A stretch of DNA of 31,832 nucleotides, taken from the IMG/VR virus record IMGVR_UViG_3300042392_000862, positions 1 to 31,832 of that record, one strand, 5' to 3'. Within the stretch, counting starts at the first letter, position 1, and each line of letters starts with the position of its first letter. Below are positions 23,843 through 31,573 of the stretch, piece by piece. The notes under the pieces were generated by a model. The model was not told the DNA's origin. It saw only the letters and a list, made by a program, of their open reading frames with translations, and searched no databases. This stretch comes from a virus. The position numbers and the translations under genes were made by a program.

Positions 23843-24211
23843 GCATCCGCGAAGCTCTTGCCGAACGCGCACACAAAGCGAGAGCGCGAGTCTGCCCACC
23901 GAACCACTGCCCAACATGTTTCCATCAACACTACCGCGCTCTTCTGATTGACTGCTGCGTCTGCACAGGCCACATCGACCTCTCACCTCCTCGACCATTC
24001 TCCAAACAATAAAAAAATAACACTATGACAAACGAAATAACCGAAATCATGCCGCTCATCCTCGCTGGGGATGGCTATCAACTAACCATCTCACCAGAGG
24101 CCGAGGCTCGCAAGGCAGCGATGCTCGCCAAGTCTGAATCAGTCACAACCGTCACTAGCAATGACGACAGCGCCGCCGCTCAAAGGCACACCCGATCACT
24201 TGCAGCAATGC
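23666..24211 (+). repeat. Tandem duplication, unit 2
   Basis: Second unit of the 548-base direct tandem repeat. No transposase, target duplication or inverted ends are present, so slippage or unequal recombination is more likely than an insertion sequence. A mis-assembly is a possible alternative. Confidence 0.93.
23800..24012 (+). CDS. Small cysteine-rich protein, copy 2
   Basis: Identical in sequence to the 70-residue cysteine-rich protein at 23252-23464, produced by the tandem duplication. It overlaps the end of the chimeric gene by 43 bases as copy 1 overlaps gene A. Nothing separates the two copies in sequence, so the duplication is recent or kept identical by recombination. Confidence 0.5.
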   Translation: MGSTAHADRPRAVLSIREALAERAHKARARVCPPNHCPTCFHQHYRALLIDCCVCTGHIDLSPPRPFSKQ

Positions 24212-24738
24212 GCATCGAGGTCGAGAAGAGCCGCAAGCTCGTCAAGGAGCCAGTCAACCGCATCGGCAAGATGATCGACGCAGCAGCCGCCGAGTTCATG
24301 ATCGAGATCAATGCCGAGGAGGGACGCATCAAGCAGCTCATCAATAACCATGCCGAGGAGGTCATGCGGATCAAAGCCGAGAAAGAGCGTATCGAGCGCG
24401 AAGCATTCGAGGCAGCACGAGCTGCCCGGGAAGCAGCAGAGGAAGGCGGGATCGCTGCAGTTCTTGCTGCCAAGAAAGCCACCGCCGAGAAGCTCGAAGC
24501 ATCAGCCGATCTCGCCGCAACAAAGCTCGCCGATGGCATCCGCTTTGCATGGGACTTCGAGGTCATCGACATCAATCAACTTCAATCGCTCCGCAACGAC
24601 CTCGTGACCGTCGAGCCGAAGCGAGCCGCTATTCTCGCGACGCTCAAAAACATGGAGGAACATGGCTATGCAGTCGAGGCACTCGCCGAGACTCTTGGCA
24701 TCCGCGCATTCAAGAAACCAATCGTCAGCAGCCGCTAA
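24025..24738 (+). CDS. Coiled-coil phage protein (donor C of the duplication)
   Basis: A 237-residue, alanine/glutamate-rich protein dominated by a long coiled coil (about 60-165: KSRKLVKEPVNRIGKMIDAA ... EEVMRIKAEKERIEREAFEA). The C-terminal part (GIRFAWDFEVIDINQLQSL...VEPKRAAILATLK...GIRAFKKP) is a pattern found in many phage proteins located near recombination and replication genes. Its function is not established. The first 62 codons lie within the duplication and also form the front of the chimeric gene. Confidence 0.74.
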   Translation: MTNEITEIMPLILAGDGYQLTISPEAEARKAAMLAKSESVTTVTSNDDSAAAQRHTRSLAAMRIEVEKSRKLVKEPVNRIGKMIDAAAAEFMIEINAEEGRIKQLINNHAEEVMRIKAEKERIEREAFEAARAAREAAEEGGIAAVLAAKKATAEKLEASADLAATKLADGIRFAWDFEVIDINQLQSLRNDLVTVEPKRAAILATLKNMEEHGYAVEALAETLGIRAFKKPIVSSR

Positions 24739-24749
24739 AATACAACATT

Positions 24750-25010
24750 ATGACACTTACAGACACAGAAGAGATGATCAACATGCCGACTTCGGAAGAG
24801 GATCAGAAATACAAAAAAATCGGCGACGATTTGCAATCAGACGCTATTGCATTGCTGGCAACCGTGCGCCACCTCATGACAGGTCGTGAGATCGACGCTT
24901 GCGAGGCCGCAGCAGACATCGACAACACCGACGGAGTGAACGCGTATGTAATGGCAAGCCTGCGCACTCAGTTCTACGCACAAATCTGCAACTACAAGGA
25001 CAAACTATGA
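24750..25010 (+). CDS. Hypothetical early protein
   Basis: An 86-residue acidic, helical protein of unknown function, starting at ATG 24750 ('aatacaacattATG'). The longer upstream reading lies within the preceding gene in another frame. It overlaps the nuclease gene by ATGA at its end, suggesting that the two are coupled. Confidence 0.6.
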   Translation: MTLTDTEEMINMPTSEEDQKYKKIGDDLQSDAIALLATVRHLMTGREIDACEAAADIDNTDGVNAYVMASLRTQFYAQICNYKDKL

Positions 25011-25282
25011 GAGAATCCACAATCGAGAAGGCTGTCTGCGCCTATGCGAAGCTCAAGGGATGCTTGGTCATCAAGCTAGCCGGGCAGAACCAGCGCGGCC
25101 AGCCGGACCGATTGTTCATCCGCGCCGGTCGGTGTTTGTTCGTCGAGTTCAAAGCTCCGGGCAAGCATCCGACCGCGCTCCAGTTGAGATGGTTGTCCAA
25201 CCTCAACGATCACGGAATGGCGGTCGCATGGTGCGACGACATTGATCGCGGCAAGGATCAAATCAACATCATCTTCTCATAA
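25007..25282 (+). CDS. VRR-NUC domain nuclease
   Basis: A 91-residue stand-alone PD-(D/E)xK nuclease of the VRR-NUC family. The catalytic set is visible: an N-terminal glutamate (E7), D34 in RGQPDRLFI, E47 and K49 in FVEFKAPGK, and Q59 in TALQLRWL. Such phage nucleases act on branched or structured DNA (Holliday-junction-like) and usually sit beside SNF2-type helicases, as here. ATG at 25007 is in the ATGA overlap with the previous gene. Confidence 0.88.
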   Translation: MRESTIEKAVCAYAKLKGCLVIKLAGQNQRGQPDRLFIRAGRCLFVEFKAPGKHPTALQLRWLSNLNDHGMAVAWCDDIDRGKDQINIIFS

Positions 25283-25302
25283 ATACTAACAAACTAAAAA
25301 AT

Positions 25303-27513
25303 ATGAAAAAACAAAAAAATAAGGATTATGATTCCTTTATTAAAAACAAAATCAGAAAAGCTCAAGAATACGGTTTTGAAGCATCAAAAATCACTGCTCC
25401 TTTGTTTGATTGGCAAAAGCAAGTTGTTGAATGGGCAATTAAAAAAGGTCGAGCTGCTTTATTTGAGGAATGCGGATTAGGCAAAACATTCCAACAACTT
25501 GAATGGGCGCATCAAGTTTCAATCTACACTGAAAAGCCAGTATTAGTTTTAACGCCGCTGGCAGTTGCAAAGCAAACTGAATCAGAGGCTTTGAAGTTTG
25601 GATATCATGCCAAAGTTGTTTCAGATCAATCTGAAATTACTGAACAGGGAATCTATATCACAAACTATGATAAGTTGGATCATTTTGATTCGGTGGACTT
25701 CGGCGGAGTGGTATTAGATGAATCCAGCATTCTTAAAAACTTTACAGGCAAAACACGCAGACGGCTGACAGATCGCTTTTCAGATACTCGCTTTCGTCTT
25801 TGCTGCACGGCTACTCCATCGCCAAACGACTATACAGAGTTTGGTCAACACGCTGATTTCCTTGGCGTATGTTCACCCATGCAAATGCTCGCAACTTACT
25901 TTGTAAATGATACCTTTAACACTGGCGACTGGAGACTAAAGAAGCATGCTGAAACTACGTTCTGGGAGTGGGTATCTAGCTGGGCCGCTTGTATTTCCAA
26001 ACCGTCTGATATTGGATATCCAGATGAAGGATATGATCTGCCTAAGTTGAATCTTGAAACAATCATCGTCAATGTTGATGAAATCGAAGGAGCTAGTGAA
26101 GGAGAGATGTTCCGCATCTCCACTTTATCTGCAACCACGATGCACAAAGAACTGCGCATGACCGCTCAACAGCGCGTTGATGAGGTTGCGAATCTAGTCA
26201 ATAACTCGGATGAATCTTGGATCGTTTGGTGCAATACTAATCTTGAAAGCGATATGTTGAAAAAGGCGATTTCAGACGGGATTGAAGTCAAGGGAAGTGA
26301 TACCGCTAAATACAAAGAAAACGCCGCCAATGGGTTTGTATCCGGTGAACATCGAGTGCTTATCTCGAAGAGCGGCATCTTTGGGTATGGTATGAACTGG
26401 CAGCATTGCCGAAACGTAGCGTTTGTTGGTTTGTCATACTCATTTGAGGACTTCTATCAGGCTTTGCGCCGCTCGTATCGGTTCGGACAAAAGCGAGAAG
26501 TGAACGCTTACATCGTCCACGCCACAACCGAGGGCGCGATTATGAAAACCATCAAGCGCAAGATAGCACAACACGAAGAAATGCAGTCACAAATGAAGAT
26601 TGCGGCAGAATGCTTTAGAGAATCTACAAACAGAAAAAACATTATGAAAACAGATATTAATAAACAAGAAGGAGACGGATGGACAGTATATCACGGCGAT
26701 TGCGTCAGAGTAGCAAAAGAGATCGAAGACCATACAATTGACTTTTCAGTATTTTCGCCGCCGTTCGCTGATCTTTTCACGTATTCAAATGACCCTCAAG
26801 ACATGGGCAATTGTGACGGGCTGGAAGATTTCACAGCACACTTTGAAATCCTGATTGAAGAGATGAAACGCATCATGGTTCCGGGTCGCGAGGTTGCGGT
26901 TCATTGCGTGGACTTACTCGCCACTAAATGGAAGCACGGCGCGATTCAGTTCCAAGATTTCAGCGGTGAGATTATCCGCGCATTTTGGCGGCACGGGTTT
27001 CTTTTCCATAGCCGTATCTGCATTTGGAAATCACCCGTTACCGAGATGCAACGCACCAAGGCACACGGATTACTTCATGCAACATTAAAAAAGGATTCAT
27101 CTGATTCACGGGTTGGATGCGCTGACTATCTACTGGTTTTCAAAGCACCCGGCAAGAATCCAAAGCCAATCGTCAAAAACGCCGAGGACTATCCCGTGTC
27201 ATGGTGGCAAGAGGTAGCTAGCCCTGTCTGGATGACAGTCGATCAAGGCAATGTTTTAAACAAGAACGGCGCGAAAGATCACAAGGACGAAAAGCATATT
27301 TGCCCTTTGCAGTTGGATGTAATCGAACGCGCTGTAACCCTTTGGAGTAATCCCGGAGATCTGGTTTATTCACCTTTCACCGGCATAGGCAGCGAGGGTT
27401 ACAAGTCAATTCAGCTTGGCCGCAAGTTCATCGGTAGTGAACTGAAAGAATCATACTTCAATCAGGCTTGCCAGAATCTAACCAACGCAAACTCACAGCT
27501 CAGTTTGTTTTAA
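25303..27513 (+). CDS. SNF2-type helicase fused to DNA methyltransferase
   Basis: A 736-residue fusion. Residues 1-440 are a superfamily 2 helicase of the phage SNF2 type: Walker A ECGLGKT (56-62), LDES (138-141), TATPSPNDYTE (169-179), and QALRRSYRFGQKREV (motif VI, near 390). From M448 comes an amino-methyltransferase with SPPF (485-488, motif IV) before YSPFTGIG (689-696, motif I), the beta-class order; SPPF suggests N4-cytosine or N6-adenine methylation. The joint (ATG at 26644) has an 'aaaaaacattATG' leader like a real gene start here. The gene is clearly more AT-rich than both neighbours, suggesting separate acquisition. It may remodel and methylate phage DNA to evade restriction. Confidence 0.85.
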   Translation: MKKQKNKDYDSFIKNKIRKAQEYGFEASKITAPLFDWQKQVVEWAIKKGRAALFEECGLGKTFQQLEWAHQVSIYTEKPVLVLTPLAVAKQTESEALKFGYHAKVVSDQSEITEQGIYITNYDKLDHFDSVDFGGVVLDESSILKNFTGKTRRRLTDRFSDTRFRLCCTATPSPNDYTEFGQHADFLGVCSPMQMLATYFVNDTFNTGDWRLKKHAETTFWEWVSSWAACISKPSDIGYPDEGYDLPKLNLETIIVNVDEIEGASEGEMFRISTLSATTMHKELRMTAQQRVDEVANLVNNSDESWIVWCNTNLESDMLKKAISDGIEVKGSDTAKYKENAANGFVSGEHRVLISKSGIFGYGMNWQHCRNVAFVGLSYSFEDFYQALRRSYRFGQKREVNAYIVHATTEGAIMKTIKRKIAQHEEMQSQMKIAAECFRESTNRKNIMKTDINKQEGDGWTVYHGDCVRVAKEIEDHTIDFSVFSPPFADLFTYSNDPQDMGNCDGLEDFTAHFEILIEEMKRIMVPGREVAVHCVDLLATKWKHGAIQFQDFSGEIIRAFWRHGFLFHSRICIWKSPVTEMQRTKAHGLLHATLKKDSSDSRVGCADYLLVFKAPGKNPKPIVKNAEDYPVSWWQEVASPVWMTVDQGNVLNKNGAKDHKDEKHICPLQLDVIERAVTLWSNPGDLVYSPFTGIGSEGYKSIQLGRKFIGSELKESYFNQACQNLTNANSQLSLF

Positions 27514-27517
27514 TTAT

Positions 27518-28873
27518 ATGACCCAAACCTTCCAGCCGTTCGCCTACCAGCTCCCGATGATCGACCACCTGCTCGACAACGACAGGGCATCGCTCTTCGT
27601 CAGCCCGGGGAAAGGCAAGACGGTCGTCACGCTCACCGCGATCGACGCTCTGGCGACCCTCGGGCAGTTCCGAGGGGCGCTCATCGTCGCACCGCTCCGC
27701 GTCTGCTCGATCACATGGCCAGCGCAGGTCGAGCGATGGGCGCATACCCAATGGATGAGAGTCGCCAACCTGCGAACCGCCGCAGGGCTGAAAGCATGGC
27801 ATGAGCAAGCCGCTGACATCTACCTCATCAACTCCGAGTTGCTACCGAGCCGCCTGCCGAAGATGTTTCCGAAGAGCAAGACCTTCGAGATCCCGGTGGA
27901 CACGCTGGTCATCGACGAACTCAGCCTCGCTAAGAACCCATCCTCCAAACGCTTCAAGGCTCTCCACCGGCACCTAGGCGCGATCACCCGCCGCTGGGGT
28001 CTGACAGGAACACCAATCCCCAACAACTACCTCGACCTGTTCATGCAGGTGAAGATGCTCGATGATGGCAGCCGCCTCGGTCGCACGTTCACCAGCTACC
28101 GCGACGCGTATTTCTACCCGGCTGATTATATGGGTTACACCTACAAGCTCATCACAGGATCAAAGGAGGCGATTGACAGCAAACTTGCTGACCTCGCACT
28201 AGTCATGATCGGCGATCCGTCCGACCTGCCAGCCTCTAGCGTGATCGATGTCGCAGCGGTCATGCCTGCCGAAGCTCGCAAGCAATACAAAACACTCGAA
28301 AAGGAAATGCTGGCCGAGATCGAGGATGGAGAAATCACCGCACCATCCGCCGGCGTGCTGGTCAACAAACTACTCCAGCTCACCTCTGGCGCGGTCTACG
28401 ATGCAGAGCGAAACATCCTCCCAGTTCACACCGCCAAGATCTCCGCACTCAAAGCGATCATCGCCAGGCACAAAGGCGAGCCAGTTCTTGTTCTCTGCGC
28501 GTTCAAGCATGAGTCTGCCCGAGTTATCGCTGCAATCAAAGGCGCGAGGATGTTCGACGAACGAGATCTCGACGACTGGAAGGCAGGAAAAATCCCAGTC
28601 TGGGTCGCCGATGCCCGATCACTCAGCCACGGCATCGATGGCCTGCAAGTATCATGCCGGATCGCGGTCTGGGTCAGCCTCACCTACTCCCACGAAACAT
28701 ACGTCCAAACGAACGCACGACTCATCAGGACTGGACAAACCGCTGAGACTTTGATCTATCGGATCATCTGCTCTGGGACGGTGGATGACGCTGTGGCAGA
28801 GGCACTCCGAGACAAATCGGACACGCAGAGCGGAATGCTCTTGGCGGTCCGCGCTCTCCAGCGCATGAATTGA
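27518..28873 (+). CDS. SNF2-like DEAD/DEAH-box helicase
   Basis: A 451-residue superfamily 2 helicase. Walker A is PGKGKTVV (30-37), motif II IDELS (132-136), motif III GLTGTPIPNN (161-170), and motif VI QTNARLIRTGQT (near 400). It has the compact phage layout with no extra domains. It starts four bases after the methyltransferase fusion, in frame with a much more GC-rich codon use. Likely acts with the VRR-NUC nuclease or in replication-fork remodelling. It is a second helicase of the same broad family as the preceding gene, but the two are not close duplicates. Confidence 0.86.
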   Translation: MTQTFQPFAYQLPMIDHLLDNDRASLFVSPGKGKTVVTLTAIDALATLGQFRGALIVAPLRVCSITWPAQVERWAHTQWMRVANLRTAAGLKAWHEQAADIYLINSELLPSRLPKMFPKSKTFEIPVDTLVIDELSLAKNPSSKRFKALHRHLGAITRRWGLTGTPIPNNYLDLFMQVKMLDDGSRLGRTFTSYRDAYFYPADYMGYTYKLITGSKEAIDSKLADLALVMIGDPSDLPASSVIDVAAVMPAEARKQYKTLEKEMLAEIEDGEITAPSAGVLVNKLLQLTSGAVYDAERNILPVHTAKISALKAIIARHKGEPVLVLCAFKHESARVIAAIKGARMFDERDLDDWKAGKIPVWVADARSLSHGIDGLQVSCRIAVWVSLTYSHETYVQTNARLIRTGQTAETLIYRIICSGTVDDAVAEALRDKSDTQSGMLLAVRALQRMN

Positions 28874-28894
28874 CTAATCTCTAAACCAAACACT

Positions 28895-31153
28895 ATGACC
28901 ATGACACAAAACAAACCGACCACGATCGACTACTACTCCTCCGCCACCTCGACAAGCGCGATGGCAACCACAACCCTCGAAGATCTGATCGAGGCAATCC
29001 GATCCGATGAGTTTGCCGCTAAGATCACCAAGCTTCGCAGCACGCTCGCAGCCGGTGATGACGACGGCTACGCAGTCGCCAAGAAAGACCTGCAAGCGGT
29101 CAGTATCTCCGGCACTTGCGAAGGGCGCCGAGCCAAAGCGATTGAGGAGGGGCGATTCATTCACTCCGGCTACTTGCAACTCGACTTCGACGCCGCTGAC
29201 AATGTCGGATGGACGGTCGAGGAAATCGTCGAGATTCTCCAAGCCGAGCCGCGCATCGTCGCCGCGTTCGTCTCACCTTCCGGTGCAGGAGTCAAAGGCA
29301 TCGCACGCATCCCAGTCTGCACGTCCAAAGACGAACACGTCGCCGCGTTCGTCGCAGCTCGCAATCACTTTCGCGCTCACAACCTTACCATGGACGAGGC
29401 CTGCAAAGATCCGGTGCGCCTCATGTTTGTCTCGCACGACCCGAGCGCATGGATCGACCTGAGCCGCACCGCAATGTTCGAACCTGACAAAAGTTCGGAC
29501 ACGAAAACCGCAAAGAAGCCCCCAATCGACCGAACAGCGGGTTTTGATGCGGACAAAAAAACGGACAAGAAGTCATCCATCAAACTCAAGACCGGCAAGA
29601 CCGCATTCCCATCGCCACCTCGCGAGGGAATCCACACTTGGCTCATGGAAGCCGCTTGGTGGTGCCGGTTCTCCGAGCTGAGTGAGTCAGATGCAGTCGC
29701 ACGGCTCCAAGCCTACGACGGACAGCTCCGCCGCGCGTATCAACCCACCGAGGTCATCGACGCGGTCCGCACGGTCTACTCATCCGAGATGCCAGAATCA
29801 GGCGCTGACTGGCGCGACGCCGCGACGGTGGCCGCAGCCAGACGCGCACCATCGACCGCCCAGTCATTCGATCCTGAGGATGTTTTCTATGATGGTCCGG
29901 CAAACAAGTATCTAGTCCGCGTCGGCAAGTCGTTCATGACTTACTCCAAGCTCAGTCCAGTCATCACCGGCGTCTCACGCCACCTCAGCGACGATCACGA
30001 CGACGCCAAGGAGTTGATGCAGGCAGTCCGCGAGGCGGTCAAGAACCGCGAGCTTGACGGTGGGGTGCAATGGCACGGCAGCATCGCAGGACATGGTCAG
30101 GGATTATCTAAGGACACGAACGACCTGCCGATCCTGATCACCTCCGAGGCGAAACTTCCTTGGCCACAGCAAGGCGAGGCTCCAACGATCACCGAGATCA
30201 TTGCCGGAGCGTTCGCTGACCCGATGGCCACGACCGTCTTCATGTCATGGCTCGCCGGACGATTCAAAGCCGTCCGCGCTCATTGCCACATCCCATCCCC
30301 GATGCTCGTCCTTGCTGGCGAGATCAACTCAGGCAAATCGCTCCTTGCTTGGATCGTTGCACAGTCTCTCGGAGGACGCACCGCCAACCCCTACGCAGCA
30401 TGGGCAGGCGGGATGCTCTGGAACGACGACCTTGTCGGCTCCGAACTTCTCCTCGTCGACGACTGCATCGGCTCAACCGACATCCGCAGTCGCCGAGCGT
30501 TCGGCGCATCATTCAAGGAGTCGGTCTATCCTCACTCGGTGCAGCTACGCAAGCGCAACCATTCCTCCATATCAGTCCGCCCAGTCTGGTGCGTAATGGT
30601 CTGCTGCAATGACACGCCGGAGAGCCTCCAGATCATCCCGCCGCTCGACGCTGACCTCGCCGACAAGATCGCGCTCTTGCACGTCATCGGCGTCAAGCTG
30701 CCGGTCGACACCTCGACGCCCGACGGCAAGACCGAACTGCAAAACATGATCCGCCGCGAACTCCCTGCCTTCGCTCAGCAGTTGATCGACTGGGAGACAC
30801 CCGAGGAACTCCGCGACAGCCGCTCCGGCGTCATCGCATGGCGCGATCCTGAACTCAGCGAGTCAGTTGACGCACACAGTCCATCGAAGCGACTCGAAGC
30901 ACTCCTCGAAGCCGCGTTCGCTGACTACGGAATCTGGCACGACCTCCCACGCGACATGACCGCATCCGAGATTGAGGCGCGACTTGTCGAACTCAACAGC
31001 CCGGTGCGCGATCAAGCTCGCCAGCTTTGCCAAACGTGGCACGGCGCCTGCGGATCGGCACTGGCCAAACTCGCACGCAGCAACAGCCAATACGTATCAC
31101 TCAGCGACCGCCCACCAGTAGGCAAGGCTCTCAGATATTACATCACGAGATGA
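28895..31153 (+). CDS. Primase-helicase, BT4734-like N-terminus with AAA+/SF3-like C-terminus
   Basis: A 752-residue replication protein. The N-terminal part (about 25-190: GTCEGRRAKAIEEGRFIHSGYLQLDFDAADN, FVSPSGAGVKGIARI, MDEACKDPVRLMFVSHDP) matches the BT4734/VirE-N-type primase region; the D-x-D in LDFD would be the metal site. The middle (about 330-430) is of unknown fold. The C-terminal ATPase has Walker A GEINSGKS (475-482) and Walker B LLLVDD (518-523), followed by sensor-like CCNDTPES. Together these make a replicative primase-helicase loaded at the origin. ATG 28895 and 28901 are alternative starts. Confidence 0.75.
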   Translation: MTMTQNKPTTIDYYSSATSTSAMATTTLEDLIEAIRSDEFAAKITKLRSTLAAGDDDGYAVAKKDLQAVSISGTCEGRRAKAIEEGRFIHSGYLQLDFDAADNVGWTVEEIVEILQAEPRIVAAFVSPSGAGVKGIARIPVCTSKDEHVAAFVAARNHFRAHNLTMDEACKDPVRLMFVSHDPSAWIDLSRTAMFEPDKSSDTKTAKKPPIDRTAGFDADKKTDKKSSIKLKTGKTAFPSPPREGIHTWLMEAAWWCRFSELSESDAVARLQAYDGQLRRAYQPTEVIDAVRTVYSSEMPESGADWRDAATVAAARRAPSTAQSFDPEDVFYDGPANKYLVRVGKSFMTYSKLSPVITGVSRHLSDDHDDAKELMQAVREAVKNRELDGGVQWHGSIAGHGQGLSKDTNDLPILITSEAKLPWPQQGEAPTITEIIAGAFADPMATTVFMSWLAGRFKAVRAHCHIPSPMLVLAGEINSGKSLLAWIVAQSLGGRTANPYAAWAGGMLWNDDLVGSELLLVDDCIGSTDIRSRRAFGASFKESVYPHSVQLRKRNHSSISVRPVWCVMVCCNDTPESLQIIPPLDADLADKIALLHVIGVKLPVDTSTPDGKTELQNMIRRELPAFAQQLIDWETPEELRDSRSGVIAWRDPELSESVDAHSPSKRLEALLEAAFADYGIWHDLPRDMTASEIEARLVELNSPVRDQARQLCQTWHGACGSALAKLARSNSQYVSLSDRPPVGKALRYYITR

Positions 31154-31154
31154 C

Positions 31155-31182
31155 TTGACAATCTAGGCAATGCCTAGATAAT
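31155..31182 (+). promoter_or_regulatory. Near-consensus sigma70-type promoter with embedded operator
   Basis: TTGACA at 31155-31160 and GATAAT at 31177-31182 are separated by 16 bases, matching 6/6 and 5/6 consensus positions. Between them lies the inverted repeat TCTAGGCAATGCCTAGA (31162-31178), eight-base arms around one A. A protein bound there would block RNA polymerase, so this is the best candidate for a repressor-controlled promoter in the window. It drives the gene at 31204. Confidence 0.75.
31162..31178. promoter_or_regulatory. Operator-like inverted repeat, right copy
   Basis: TCTAGGCAATGCCTAGA, perfect eight-base arms around a central A. It shares TAGGCAATGCCTAG with 21141-21154. 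Arm length and spacing suit a homodimeric HTH regulator. Confidence 0.72.
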
Positions 31183-31183
31183 A

Positions 31184-31208
31184 ACAACCAACCCGAACGA
31201 ACTATGAA
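31184..31208 (+). repeat. 25-base translation-start leader, copy 1
   Basis: Identical to 31549-31573, ending with the start codon and next codon (CGAACGAACTATGAA). It is A/C-rich with no Shine-Dalgarno, and here leads the gene at 31204. Confidence 0.8.
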
Positions 31209-31572
31209 ACCAGAAGAACAAAGAATAGCGATTGCGGAGGCTTGTGGGTGGCTCGTCAATGATGACGGAGTTACTGGCATATCACCAATCAACGTAGAGC
31301 AAGGATTAACTAATCCTAAGATTTGCTCTTGGAAGTTACCCGACTACCTCAACGACCTCAACGCGATGCATGAAGCGGAGAAGTTGCTTTATGGAAACCC
31401 GAATCTTCCAAAGAAATATACGCAACAAATCAAGAACGCAATCCGCCGAGAAGCTGGAGTAACGAAAGCACAAATGGATTTTGATGTGTGTATCACAGCC
31501 ACAGCAGCCCAACGCGCCGAAGCATTCCTCCGCACGATTAACAAATGGACAACCAACCCGAACGAACTATGA
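31204..31572 (+). CDS. Phage protein of the ABA-sandwich/DUF2591-like type
   Basis: A 122-residue protein. LPDYLNDLNAMHEAEKLL near the middle and ITATAAQRAEAFLRTINKW at the end are typical of small phage proteins called ABA-sandwich or DUF2591-like, whose function is unknown; they often occur beside early regulatory genes. It follows the operator-containing promoter. Its last residues (TTNPNEL) are encoded by the second copy of the 25-base leader, and its stop overlaps the next start as ATGA. Confidence 0.72.
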   Translation: MKPEEQRIAIAEACGWLVNDDGVTGISPINVEQGLTNPKICSWKLPDYLNDLNAMHEAEKLLYGNPNLPKKYTQQIKNAIRREAGVTKAQMDFDVCITATAAQRAEAFLRTINKWTTNPNEL

Positions 31573-31573
31573 A
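31549..31573 (+). repeat. 25-base translation-start leader, copy 2
   Basis: Identical to 31184-31208. Here it lies at the 3' end of the previous gene and leads the next ATG at 31569, so it serves as coding sequence and initiation region at once. Confidence 0.8.

Noticed and set aside
23118-24211. The duplicated block as an insertion sequence
   Set aside because: It has no transposase, no terminal inverted repeats and no target duplication; it is a simple tandem repeat of phage genes.
24180-24575. A 131-residue - strand frame opposite the coiled-coil gene
   Set aside because: An alanine/serine-rich mirror of GCx and GAG codons on the + strand; no promoter or leader.
31155-31160. TTGACT of the 15-base elements as ordinary sigma70 promoters
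   Set aside because: Unlike the TTGACA at 31155, which has GATAAT 16 bases on, none of the four copies has a matching -10 box at 16-18 bases.
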